22,741 nucleotides of DNA from Methanimicrococcus sp034006575. Lineage in GTDB: Archaea > Halobacteriota > Methanosarcinia > Methanosarcinales > Methanosarcinaceae. Position numbers and translations under genes: made by a program. Below are positions 7,551 through 15,600 of this stretch, piece by piece (the first letter of the stretch is position 1; each line of letters begins with the position of its first letter). The notes beneath the pieces are model-generated. The model searched no databases. It saw only the letters and a list, made by a program, of their open reading frames with translations, and had not been told where the DNA came from. The stretch spans positions 1 to 22,741 of the forward strand of contig JAVESN010000017.1 in the NCBI GenBank assembly GCA_034006575.1, read 5' to 3'.

Positions 7551-7740
7551 AAATGTATTTTTCATTGGTTCTTTTGGGAGACATCCGCAAATTTCGATTT
7601 TTCGCGCGCTTCGCTTGCTCAAAATCAAAATGAGCGGGGACGATTTTTGGTTTTTTCAAAAACATTATAAAAAGAATGCCCGACCAAGTTTTAAACCTCA
7701 ATACAAAAAGCGACAGAGAACCTTATCGTTGATTTTGATG
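7551..7740. repeat. ~190-bp duplicated unit, first copy
   Basis: The unit starts AAATGTATTTTTCATTG and continues with CTTTTGGGAGACATCCGC. An imperfect inverted repeat follows around CGCGCGCTTCGCTTGCTC, and the unit ends with copy B of the 65-bp element. It matches 7984-8180 over almost the full length. Confidence 0.85.
7672..7736. repeat. Dispersed 65-bp repeat, copy B (diverged)
   Basis: This copy keeps the AAGAATGCCCGACCA start, the GTTTTAAAC core and the CTTATCGTTGATTTT end. It differs in the middle, with a CTCAATACAAAAAGCGACAG stretch. It is followed 102 bp later by copy C, and the flanks TTTTTCAAAAACAT-AT-A match, so B and C are a tandem duplication. Confidence 0.75.
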
Positions 7741-7773
7741 GGTGGTTTTTGGGTTTTTCAAAAACATCATAAA

Positions 7774-7839
7774 AAGAATGCCCGATCACGTTTTAAACAC
7801 GATGCCTGAAAGCGATACGTGTATTTTATCGTTTATTTT
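7774..7839. repeat. Dispersed 65-bp repeat, copy C
   Basis: Nearly identical to copy A over the ACGTTTTAAACACGATGCC core and to copy D over its first 31 bases. It ends TTTTATCGTTTATTTT. Confidence 0.8.
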
Positions 7840-7983
7840 GACACGAGTTTTTGATTTTTCAAAAACGTCGGAAAATAAACTAATCGGTAACCGATAAGAA
7901 CAAACCGAAAAGCGGTAAATGAAAAACAAGTCGCGCCCAAACAGTAAAAACTCAGATTATTTTTAAATCTTGAAATAAAAATT

Positions 7984-8180
7984 AAATGTATTTTTCATTG
8001 ATTCTTTTGGGAGACATCCGCTAATTTCGCTTTTTCGCGCGCTTCGCTTGCTCAAAATCAAAATTAGCGGGAGCGGTTCTTGGGTTTTTCAAAAAAAATG
8101 AAAAAGAACGCCCGATCACGTTTTAAACACGATGACTGAAAGCGACAGGGAAGTCTTATCGTTGATTTTGACGGCGGTTT
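7984..8180. repeat. ~190-bp duplicated unit, second copy
   Basis: Second copy of the unit at 7551-7740. In this copy CCGCTAATTTCGCTTTT (8018-8034) pairs with AAAATCAAAATTAGCGG with only two mismatches, so the stem-loop is better kept than in the first copy. The unit ends with copy D of the 65-bp element. Confidence 0.85.
8104..8169. repeat. Dispersed 65-bp repeat, copy D
   Basis: Matches copy C exactly through GCCCGATCACGTTTTAAACA and then differs mainly at GATGACTGAAAG (GATGCC in the others). It ends CTTATCGTTGATTTT. Confidence 0.8.
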
Positions 8181-8351
8181 TTAATGTCGGAAAAAAACCG
8201 AACGGGAACGGGAAAAACAAAATGAAAAAGAATAAATAAAAGACAAAACATAAAAAATGATACAAAATATTTTAAAAACGGATAATTGAAAAACCGGAAA
8301 AATAAACAAACGAAAAAACAAACGACGAAAAAGCGGAATCGAGGGGTGGAA

Positions 8352-8831
8352 ATGGCGGCTAAAAAGATATTGTATGTTGATATGGACGGGGTTTTGGCGG
8401 ATTTTCATCGCGTTATTGATGAGTTGGATGAAGAGACGTATCGGCGCTGTTGTGCCAAACCAGAGGAGAATAAGCCGGCCACGTTTGATAATATTCCGAA
8501 TATTTTTAAAACGATTCCGCCGATGAAAGACGCCGTTCAAAGTTTTCAAGAATTATCGAAGCATTTTGATATTTACATCTTATCAACGCCGCCTTGGGAA
8601 AATTATTCCGCTTGGTCGGATAAACTTTATTGGGTCAAAACGCATCTCGGCGAATGCGCTTACAAGCGGCTCATCTTAACGCATCATAAAAATTTAAACA
8701 AAGGGGATTTTTTAATCGATGACCGCGGCAAAAACGGGGCCTCGGAATTTGAAGGGGAATGGATTTTGTTCGGCTCGGAGGAATTTCCGGATTGGGCGAC
8801 TGTTAAAAAATACTTAATGGAAAAGAAATGA
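8352..8831 (+). CDS. HAD-family 5'(3')-deoxyribonucleotidase (NT5C type)
   Basis: The 159-residue protein fits the NT5C branch of the HAD phosphatases, which dephosphorylate (deoxy)nucleoside monophosphates. Motif I is DMDGVLAD, with D10 as nucleophile and D12 as acid/base. Motif II is the ILSTPPW segment (Ser/Thr), motif III the Lys in THHKNLNKGDFLI, and motif IV the IDDRGKNG acidic pair. The start is the ATG at 8352, because GAGGGGTGG lies directly upstream; the frame is open to 8286 but that part is A-rich and basic (KNKQTKKQTTKK) and not family-like. The exact substrate is not visible. The stop codon is built into the first unit of a 28-bp minisatellite. Confidence 0.82.
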   Translation: MAAKKILYVDMDGVLADFHRVIDELDEETYRRCCAKPEENKPATFDNIPNIFKTIPPMKDAVQSFQELSKHFDIYILSTPPWENYSAWSDKLYWVKTHLGECAYKRLILTHHKNLNKGDFLIDDRGKNGASEFEGEWILFGSEEFPDWATVKKYLMEKK

Positions 8832-8941
8832 GCGGAATGGAATGAATGGGATGAAATGAGCGGAATGGAATGAATGGGATGAAATGAGTGGAATGGAATG
8901 AATGGGATGAAATGAGCGGAATGGAATGAATGGGATGAAAC
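8830..8941. repeat. 28-bp minisatellite, four copies
   Basis: Four units of exactly 28 bp start at 8830, 8858, 8886 and 8914. Each begins GAGCGGAATGGAATGAATGG and ends GATGAAAT; the third has GAGTGG and the last ends in C. So only two or so bases differ in 112. The first unit overlaps the last two bases of the nucleotidase stop codon. The array ends about 20 bp before the Sec61-beta TATA box. Confidence 0.95.
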
Positions 8942-8962
8942 GATATCGTTGAAAGATAAATG

Positions 8963-8970
8963 TTTATATA
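8963..8970 (+). promoter_or_regulatory. TATA box of the Sec61-beta gene
   Basis: TTTATATA is a good archaeal TATA box and predicts a start of transcription near 8993, leaving a leader of about 40 nt with a GGGTGA ribosome binding site before the ATG at 9034. Confidence 0.6.
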
Positions 8971-9033
8971 AGAACAAACGCTCTATCAGTTACATTCATT
9001 GAGTTGTATTTTAATTAGAAAGGGTGAAAAGTT

Positions 9034-9210
9034 ATGGCAAAGAAGAAAGGAAGCGGGCTTCAGTCTTCCGCAGGGTTGATGAGATATTTTGACGCGGACA
9101 ATAAAGCAATCACATTCAAACCGATTTATGTTTTAATCGCGGGTATTTTAATCGGTCTGTTCGTTTTAATTGTTTCTTATTATTACGGAACTTGGCCGTT
9201 ATCCGTTTAA
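9034..9210 (+). CDS. Preprotein translocase subunit Sec61-beta (SecG-equivalent)
   Basis: This small gene encodes 58 residues. The polar N-terminus MAKKKGSGLQSSAGLMRYFD is the Sec61-beta signature, followed by a single transmembrane helix (about 30-50, YVLIAGILIGLFVLIVSYYY) and a short tail. Sec61-beta is the non-essential small subunit of the archaeal SecYE-beta protein-conducting channel in the cytoplasmic membrane. A GGGTGA ribosome binding site lies 7 nt before the ATG, a TATA box lies at 8963, and a hairpin with a T-run follows at 9233, so it is a complete single-gene unit. The signal-peptide proteins in this window would be exported through this channel. Confidence 0.93.
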   Translation: MAKKKGSGLQSSAGLMRYFDADNKAITFKPIYVLIAGILIGLFVLIVSYYYGTWPLSV

Positions 9211-9232
9211 TCGGCTGTTCTTTTTTTATTTT

Positions 9233-9257
9233 TGAGATTATTCTATCTCATTTTTTT
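9233..9257 (+). terminator. Hairpin plus T-run after Sec61-beta
   Basis: TGAGAT (9233-9238) and ATCTCA (9245-9250) form a perfect 6-bp stem with a 6-nt loop, followed by seven Ts. T-tracts also lie before it. Confidence 0.6.
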
Positions 9258-9321
9258 ATGGAATTCCATCGGACGGCGGATATGCTGAAAAAAAACGATT
9301 CGATTGCGTATAAAATATATG

Positions 9322-9361
9322 AAACGGATTGAAAAGAATCAATCGATTTTGCAATCCGTTT
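9322..9361 (-). terminator. Long hairpin across the ABC ATPase stop codon
   Basis: AAACGGATTG (9322-9331) and CAATCCGTTT (9352-9361) are perfect 10-bp arms; the inner sequence contains ATCGAT. The right arm is inside the last codons of the ATPase gene and the stop codon is in the loop. Read on the minus strand it is followed by AT-rich rather than pure T sequence, so it may act as a terminator or as a 3'-end stabilising structure. Confidence 0.5.
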
Positions 9362-10103
9362 GGGTGTCCAGTAAAAGAAGGACTTCGTTTCGAATGGCGT
9401 TTTCTTCCGGACGCGTGCGGTCTCTCGGGCGCGGAATGGAGATGTCGATGATTTTTCGAACTTTTCCGGGGCGTTTTGAGAGAATGACGATTCGGTCGGA
9501 TAAGAAAACGGCTTCGTCCACGCTGTGCGTGACAAAAATAATCGTTCTTTTTTCTTCGGTCCAAATGCGAAGAAGCTCGTTTTGAAGATTGTTTCGCGTT
9601 TGTGCATCCAACGCGCCAAACGGCTCGTCCATCAAAATGATTTCGGGCTCATTGGCAAGCGCGCGCGCGATTGCGACACGTTGTTTCATGCCGCCGGAAA
9701 GCTCGTAAGGATAACTGTGCTTGAAATCCGCTAAGCCGACCAAATCCAAGTAATTGTTTGCTTTGGACATTGCCTCTTCTTTTGAAAAACCCTGCATGAC
9801 CGGGCCGAACATGACATTTCCGAGAACCGTTTTCCACGGAAACAAGGAGTATTCTTGAAAAACCATGCCGCGTTTGGATCCCGGTCCCGTGATGACTTCA
9901 TCGTTTAAGGTGAGGGTTCCGGAAGAATAGGTTTCAAGGCCGGCGATTATCCGCAAAAGAGTGGTTTTGCCGCACCCGGAGGGGCCGAGAATCGTTACGA
10001 ATTCTCCGCTTTTGACCGTTAAGCTGATGTTTTCAAGCGCCGTAAAATCGGTTTTTCCCTTCTTAAAGGTTTTAGATAAATTTTCAATGACCAAATCGCT
10101 CAT
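9339..10103 (-). CDS. ABC transporter ATP-binding protein, NitT/TauT (SsuB/TauB) family
   Basis: The 254-residue protein has the complete nucleotide-binding set: Walker A GPSGCGKTT (40-48), Q-loop Q83 in VFQEYSLFPW, signature LSGGMKQR (135-142), Walker B IILMDEPFGALD with E160, and the H-loop VTHSVDEA with H193. The FQEYSLFPW and MDEPFGALDAQTR wording is typical of the nitrate/sulfonate/taurine importer branch. The ATG follows the permease stop with no base between, and the GGTGAT used for initiation lies in the permease's last codons, so the two are translationally linked. It would energise uptake by the permease just upstream and the lipoprotein at 15903-16895. The true substrate cannot be read from the sequence. 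Confidence 0.93.
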   Translation of the reverse strand: MSDLVIENLSKTFKKGKTDFTALENISLTVKSGEFVTILGPSGCGKTTLLRIIAGLETYSSGTLTLNDEVITGPGSKRGMVFQEYSLFPWKTVLGNVMFGPVMQGFSKEEAMSKANNYLDLVGLADFKHSYPYELSGGMKQRVAIARALANEPEIILMDEPFGALDAQTRNNLQNELLRIWTEEKRTIIFVTHSVDEAVFLSDRIVILSKRPGKVRKIIDISIPRPRDRTRPEENAIRNEVLLLLDTQTDCKID

Positions 10104-10901
10104 TTAAATCACCGTTCCTTTTTGCCATTTTAAAATGCGGTTTTGAATGAAATACCGGAATAAAAAGTCCAGCAATAAACCGGTAAAGCCTAAAATAAGC
10201 ATGTAAACGACAACATAATCCATGGCTTGAATCCCGTAAGAGAACCAGATTTTATAACCGATACCGGAATCGCTGACGCCAAACATCTCGGAAGCCGCCA
10301 AACACATCCAGCCGACGCCCATCGCGGTTTTAATGCCCGAGAGAATCATCGGAGACGCTGCGGGGACAGCCACATTTCGAATCAATCCGATATGAGACGT
10401 GCTTCCCAAAACCTTAGCCGCCTCGACATAAATTTTCGGGACGTTTTTAAATCCGGAATAAGTGCTGACAATAATCGGAAAAACCATTCCCATAAAAATA
10501 ATAAAACCCGCGGCTTGGTGCGTTAATTTAAGCCAAATAATCGCAAACGGAATCCACGCCAAAGGCGGAATCGGCCGAAAAATTTCAATAATCGGATTCA
10601 TCGCTTTATCGACAATCGGGAACCATCCCATGAACATGCCAATCGGAACGCCGACAATTAATGCCGCGATAAACCCGATGAAAAAGTGGTATAAACTGAC
10701 CGCTAAATCGCTCAAAAAAAATCGGCTTTGGATGACCTCAAAAAAAGCGATAAAAACATTTGAAAAACGAGGCAAATAAAAAGAATTATCGATTAAAACC
10801 GCAAGCAATTCCCAAAAAACGGCAAAAGCGATAAGCGATAAAGCCCCGATTAATATTTTTTGCAAATCTTGATTTTTCATAAAGATTCTAAACGACTTCA
10901 T
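10104..10901 (-). CDS. ABC transporter permease, NitT/TauT (SsuC/TauC) family
   Basis: The 265-residue membrane protein has about six hydrophobic helices and a BPD_transp_1 core. The cytoplasmic coupling loop that contacts the ATPase reads EAAKVLGSTSHIGLIRNVAV, near residues 161-180. IFRPIPPLAWIPFAIIW is characteristic of SsuC/TauC-like permeases. The start is the ATG at 10901 with AAGGTTAT upstream; a second Met at residue 8 is possible. It is directly followed by the ATPase gene. About 110 bp separate it from the nuclease gene upstream, with a possible TATA-like box near 10965, so the pair may have its own promoter. The expected binding protein is not adjacent but about 5 kb away. Confidence 0.92.
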   Translation of the reverse strand: MKSFRIFMKNQDLQKILIGALSLIAFAVFWELLAVLIDNSFYLPRFSNVFIAFFEVIQSRFFLSDLAVSLYHFFIGFIAALIVGVPIGMFMGWFPIVDKAMNPIIEIFRPIPPLAWIPFAIIWLKLTHQAAGFIIFMGMVFPIIVSTYSGFKNVPKIYVEAAKVLGSTSHIGLIRNVAVPAASPMILSGIKTAMGVGWMCLAASEMFGVSDSGIGYKIWFSYGIQAMDYVVVYMLILGFTGLLLDFLFRYFIQNRILKWQKGTVI

Positions 10902-11011
10902 TGTTTATAACCTTGTGGAAAAATGATAAAGCCGATTGAATTCGGTAAAAGAAATATCATTCTATTTTTAATCCCGGCATCCTTTAAATCCAAACTTTTT
11001 TGATTCAAACA

Positions 11012-11494
11012 TCATTTTTTAATCCAAACATCCGGTTCGACGGAATACCCGCCGCCGGACCGAAGAACGGACGGATAATTTCTGATTTCTTCAATCGTAA
11101 ATTTAAGAGATTCCGAACCGAACCGATTTTTTATGTCATTCCAAGGAATCGCGTACGCTTCACGAGGGTGCCCCGCACCGTAGCGAAGTTCAACCGCTAA
11201 AAAACCGCACCTTCCGGATTCCAAAAGAAAATCGGAAATTCGTTCGATTTGATGAACGCCCTTTTTATCGGTTGTAAAATGTTGCGTGAAATAAAGCGCC
11301 TTTGCGCCTTTTTCAACGGATATGCTTTTGCATTCGATTCCGAGATAATAATCCGGATTGAGGGAATCCACTAAAACATCCAAAAACTGAGCCGTAAAAC
11401 GGTGCTGTTTTAACCGATAAGAAATGCCGCGGATGTGTTTTTCACGAAAATAATTATTAAAGGAGGTTACCAAACCTCTTTCAAATTCAGTCAT
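11012..11494 (-). CDS. PD-(D/E)XK nuclease-like protein, Hjc-like fold
   Basis: The 160-residue protein has the restriction-endonuclease-like core pattern. A first helix carries E5 and is followed by a basic stretch. Then comes FLDVLVDS with D39, a gap of 14 residues, and YLGIECKS with E54-x-K56, the D...E-x-K metal site. HQIERISDFL with Q82 and a strand GFLAVEL follow. The order resembles archaeal Holliday-junction resolvase Hjc, but it is longer and the C-terminal 50 residues (WNDIKNRFG...GYSVEPDVWIKK) do not match what I know of Hjc. It could be an Hjc paralogue or another structure-specific or nicking nuclease. Its TATA box is about 25 bp before the ATG with no Shine-Dalgarno sequence, so it is probably leaderless. 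Confidence 0.7.
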   Translation of the reverse strand: MTEFERGLVTSFNNYFREKHIRGISYRLKQHRFTAQFLDVLVDSLNPDYYLGIECKSISVEKGAKALYFTQHFTTDKKGVHQIERISDFLLESGRCGFLAVELRYGAGHPREAYAIPWNDIKNRFGSESLKFTIEEIRNYPSVLRSGGGYSVEPDVWIKK

Positions 11495-11853
11495 CTTTTT
11501 TTAAAACGACAAAGAGATATATGACCGTTTGCCGTGCAAAGCGAAAGTAATACAAAAACGGAAACAGAATGCCGGAATAAATATCGGGGACTAAAACGCC
11601 GAGAAATCAAATAGCGGAGAAAAAACATCGGTAAAATAAATGTTGGGGAACTACATTTCGGGAGAATAAATATCCAAAAATAAATAACGAGAAAATTAAA
11701 TATGTATATTAATGAATAAAAGATTGTGGCGGAATAAATAAGAAGATATAATTAGAAATACAATATGTAAAAAAATATAAAAATAACGGGCAGATGGTTT
11801 AAAAAAAATCTGTTTAAAAACGGATTAAAAGATTCAAACGCTGCCTCGTTTTT
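11495..11853. other. Spacer with decayed tandem repeat, no gene
   Basis: From about 11565 to 11760 the sequence repeats a loose pattern of a G-rich core (CGGGGA, GCGGAGA, TCGGTA, TTGGGGAA, CGGGAGA, GGCGGAA) followed by ATAAAT-like bases about every 20 bp. This looks like an old, eroded tandem array. The rest is A-rich, and I see no reading frame worth calling. Confidence 0.5.
11514..11522 (-). promoter_or_regulatory. TATA box of the PD-(D/E)XK nuclease gene
   Basis: On the minus strand CATATATCTC lies about 25 bp before the ATG at 11494. There is no purine-rich ribosome binding site between them, so this fits a leaderless promoter. Confidence 0.5.
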
Positions 11854-12249
11854 TTAAGAATTCAAAATAAATCGAACCAAATCGGCTCCCAATTTGGTTT
11901 CGGCGGACATTATTGAAATGATTTCTTCTGTTGAAACGCCATTGTTTTTTAATTCATTTATTTTGTCTAAAATTTCTTTGGGAACCTCAAAATATTCATT
12001 GAGATCCTTGCGATGCCCCCAAACGTCTCCTTTCAAAAGTGCAATCTTATTTATCGATAAAAACATTTGAATAGATTCGGATAAGGTGCTCATATAAGAA
12101 GAAGGGATATGAAACGCTTGGACACTCGGACAAAGTGTGTACAAAGTCATAATGTCTTTGTTAGACGGGCGAAAAGCCAAATGGATGATACGCTCGCCTG
12201 TTTTTATGGTTTCAATTTCTTCTTTGGAACTGATTATTTTTATTTTCAT
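11854..12249 (-). CDS. DUF1699 family protein
   Basis: The 131-residue protein starts MKIKIISSKEEIETI and contains HLAFRPSNKDI, CPSVQAFHIPSSY, LLKGDVWGHRKDLNEYF and a C-terminal helix ending VRFILN. I recognise this as the DUF1699 family, known mainly from Methanosarcinales and without an assigned function. No signal peptide or membrane helix is present, so it is cytoplasmic. The last 40 residues look like a small helical domain. A strong GGGGGAG lies 3 nt before the ATG, shorter than the usual spacing. It sits alone between the U32 gene and the nuclease gene, with AT-rich spacers on both sides. Confidence 0.68.
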   Translation of the reverse strand: MKIKIISSKEEIETIKTGERIIHLAFRPSNKDIMTLYTLCPSVQAFHIPSSYMSTLSESIQMFLSINKIALLKGDVWGHRKDLNEYFEVPKEILDKINELKNNGVSTEEIISIMSAETKLGADLVRFILNS

Positions 12250-12614
12250 TGCTCCCCCACTCTGTTTTTATAATTTCTGTTTTTAATAATTTTTTAATAT
12301 TTTGGACCAATGACATTCAATTCAAATGATATCTTAAAAATATATGTTAAATGATATTTTTCCAAAAACCATTAATCCAAATAATGTTAGAATATATTTT
12401 TATTAAATGATAAATCTATTTGATAGGTTCGTTTAAATAATGAATGTCTTTTATTTTTTTAAAAATAACGGGAAACACGCATTTTTTTAAACAAGCTAAT
12501 AAGCAAAACAGTTATAATTAAATGTTTTGTTTAAAAAATACCAATGTGATATAACGAAGAGAATCATATTGTCTTATGAGTCTCCTCGCAAAATAATAAA
12601 CGAGCAAAGTCCAA
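12250..12614. other. AT-rich spacer between DUF1699 and U32 genes
   Basis: No gene is visible. AAATGATA occurs three times (about 12326, 12349 and 12404), and several TATA-like boxes face the DUF1699 gene. AAAACA and TGTTTT could pair around 12506-12531. It must hold the 3' end of the U32 transcript and the DUF1699 promoter. Confidence 0.45.
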
Positions 12615-15600
12615 TCAATCGGTCCCTCGTATGAAATTTCCTCTTGTCAATTGTGAATCCGAGTCCGTTCCCGAAATATTTTTGGGAGCTTCTTTTAAAA
12701 GCAATATTCTTTTATAACAGGAAACGATCAAAAAAATCTCTTCCGCGGAAAATCCGATCGTATCAATTTTAAAAACGGAAACCCCGATTTCGTTTAACTT
12801 TAAAACCAAATCGCTCGCGTTTAATATTTTTGAATTAAACAAATGATTTCGTCCGTTTAAATCCGCATAAAGGGGAAATTCATAATTTTTCATATCTCTT
12901 AAAGAATAATCCGAAAAAGCCAAAGAATCCGGGGTCGTTTTTTGTTCTCGGTCGGAATCGGAAACGTGTCTCGAAACGTACTCCGAAGCGCACCCCGAAG
13001 CGCACAAAGTCTGAAGCAACGGATGTTCCGTTACCATCAGCTTTTGACGGCCGTGAATCAAACATTCCGCCGGGAAAATCATTTTCTTCTGTCTCATCAA
13101 ATTTTGAACAAAAACTTCAATTTCGGAGACGGAAAGTTCGGAAGACAACAAAATCGAAGAAACGGAAGAGGCCGGGACCGGGGTTGTTGATTCCGGAGAG
13201 GAATTCGAGTCGGGTTTTGAAAACCAATCGCGCTCCGTAAAATTCAAAACCGCCGCCGAGTTAAAAATATTAAAAGATTCTCCAAGAGCCATATTCCATT
13301 TGTTTGAGAAAGCGGGGGTTGAAATTAAAAATTCGTAAACGCCCGCATTTGAAACCAATATATTTTGAATCCCGGATTGAAGAAGAGCTTCTAAATCCTC
13401 GCGCAACGCGATGAACTCTTTTTCCTTCGTAATCTGAGGAGTTTTATAATACAATTTTGAACGTATCGATGCGTCCGAGTCCATTGCGATTTCAATGAGT
13501 TTTTGAACGGATACCCCGTACTCGATTTGTGTCAACGGGTCGATAAAAACTTCGCCCCCGATATAAATCCGATCCGCGCCCGCGTCCAACGCGGCTTTCA
13601 GCCCGTCTTTTGAATAAACCAAAACCGAAACAATCGGCTCAAACTCGGATAAAAATTGTTTGAAATCAAGACGATCGACATTTTCTTCCTTTATTTCAAT
13701 GAAATCCGATTCGCTTTTATCGGTCTCGGCGGGATTTGGCTCAATCGGCGCTCTCCGATTTCTAATAATTCTCTCGTTTAAAAGCGCTTGCAATGCTTTA
13801 TTTCGCGTATTTTTAAATTCGCCGACCGGCACGAAACAGTCTCCGACAAGATCAACCTCGGCAGAAACCGTTTGATAAATCGTATTTCCGAGTTTAAACA
13901 ACATATCCGACGCGTTTTCTTTTGTCAGCGGATTTTTTTGAGCCGGCTCGACCACATATTCCGAAAAAACGGCGGCGGAATTTCCAAAAGAATCGGAAGC
14001 GACGATACAAAGAGGGTCTCCGATTCGGATTTGGCAGGTCAAAGTCACCGAGATTTGAGGAGATTCGCTTGGAGATAATTTTTCCACCATTTCCGAAATC
14101 AAAAAAACATCCGACGAAGAATAAACGGGACGGGCGGATGCACCCGAATCGGCGGAGGCGTTTAAAATGGAGTCGGGAAATGATTTTGATGATGATTTTG
14201 ATGATGATTTTGATGATGAATTTGATGATGAATTTGATGATGAATTTGGCGACGAATCGGAAAAAGGATCGGGCAAAGCTGAAGAAGGATTTGAATAAAC
14301 CGAATGAATCCATTCTTTAATTTGAGAATCATCGTCTTCATCCTTCATTTTCGGAAGAGTCTTTGAAATTTGTCTTTGAAGTTCGAAATCAAACGTTTTG
14401 TAAACAAAATCCCCGATAAAAGGGAGAAAGACTTGGTTCTGAGAATCGCCGGCGGGAAGAGGAATTTCAACAACGTCACCGGAGCGTGCGAAATCGCAAA
14501 TATTATTTCCGATAAACATTCTTTTAACGGTAAATCCGAATCGCGGGTCTTTGATTGAATCCGTACTTTTTTCGATGTCTCCGATGGAAATTCCGTCATG
14601 AGTGGTTAAATCGGAGAAAAGGCGTATTTTTATTTTTCGTGATTTTTGATGGACGGATTCGATTTCGCCGATTAAAATGCCTTTATTATAAGGCAAATTT
14701 CGGCTCATCAACTCGTTTTTGGGATTTTGAATAAAATAGCCTTCCGTAAAATCGCGATTGAATAATTTTTTTAACGTTTCTTTTTCAGACGCCGTCGGTA
14801 AAACGGGTTCGGATGCGTTTAAAAAAACAGATTTTGATTCTTCCGGGGGCGCGGCCTCCAATTCGGACGTACCCGCCGTTTGGTTGGAGGGATTGGAATG
14901 AATCTTATCCAAAACACGATTGATTAAATTGCGATAAACGGAAACGACGCCCGCGACATACTCCGGTTTTTTCATTCGGCCTTCGATTTTAAAAGAATCC
15001 ATTCCGGCCGCAATTAATTTTTCAATATTTGTTGACGCGTTTAAATCTCGGGGGCTGAGCAAATATTGCCCGTCGGTTTTGAGCGTTTGTCCGTTTCTGA
15101 GGAGTTTGTATCTTTTACGGCACGGTTGCGCGCATTTCCCGCGGTTGCCGCTTCTTGAACCAACGAAACTGCTGAAGAAACACTGTCCGGAGTAACAAAT
15201 GCAAAGCGCTCCGTGAATGAAAATTTCAACGTCAACGCCCGTCTTTTTGATTTCAATCAATTCGGGAATCGAATTTTCGCGCGCCGGAACAACCCGAGAA
15301 ACCCCTCTCTTTTGAAGAAATGACGCGTGATAAGAATTGTGAACCGTCATTTGCGTGCTGGCATGAACGGCAAAGTCCGGATATTTCTCATTGATTCTAT
15401 AAAGCAATCCCAAATCCTGAACAATGATACTGTCAACCCCGTGCCGGTAAAGCGCGTCAAACAGTTCCAAAACAAAAGGAAGTTCCTCGTCTTTGTAAAG
15501 CGTATTGAGCGTCACGTACACTTTTTTTCCGAAAGCGTGCGCATAATCAATGCCGGCGGCAAGCTCATAATCCGAAAAATTACCCGCGTAAGCGCGCGCG

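Larger units (their letters stand above)
7171..8351. other. 1.2-kb gene-free spacer with repeat family
   Basis: No reading frame here looks like a gene. Frames of 83 and 127 codons exist on the two strands but run through repeats and low-complexity sequence with no recognisable motif or ribosome binding site. The region opens with A-rich microsatellite-like sequence (7180-7250), then holds four copies of an element of about 65 bp, two copies of a longer unit containing it, a strong GC-rich hairpin (7398-7441), and ends with an A-rich stretch. The probable TATA box of the nucleotidase gene (TATTTTAAAA, about 8268-8277) is in that stretch. Confidence 0.65.

Noticed and set aside
7377..7628. 83-codon frame on the minus strand beside the GC-rich hairpin
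   Set aside because: It begins inside the duplicated repeat unit and ends in the hairpin, has no ribosome binding site and no motif I recognise. The matching frame of the second repeat copy is closed by stops.
7426..7809. 127-codon + strand frame across the repeats
   Set aside because: It runs through two copies of the 65-bp element and poly-T/poly-A sequence. The translation is Phe/Lys-rich and shows the repeat itself (FWFFQKHYKKNAR and FWVFQKHHKKNAR).
7277..8169. Possible CRISPR or tRNA-like elements in the 65-bp repeat family
   Set aside because: Spacing between copies is irregular (102 to about 395 bp) and spacers are not uniform; no cloverleaf or T-loop consensus can be drawn.
8830..8941. 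Possible CRISPR array
   Set aside because: The units are head-to-tail with no spacers, and no cas gene is nearby. It is a minisatellite.
8684..8977. 97-codon minus-strand frame rich in HSFHSIPF
   Set aside because: It is the 28-bp minisatellite read in antisense plus the antisense strand of the nucleotidase gene.
13922..14320. 132-codon + strand frame antisense to the U32 gene
   Set aside because: It consists of the antisense of the Ser-rich repeat (MILMMILMM) and lies wholly in a well-supported gene on the other strand.
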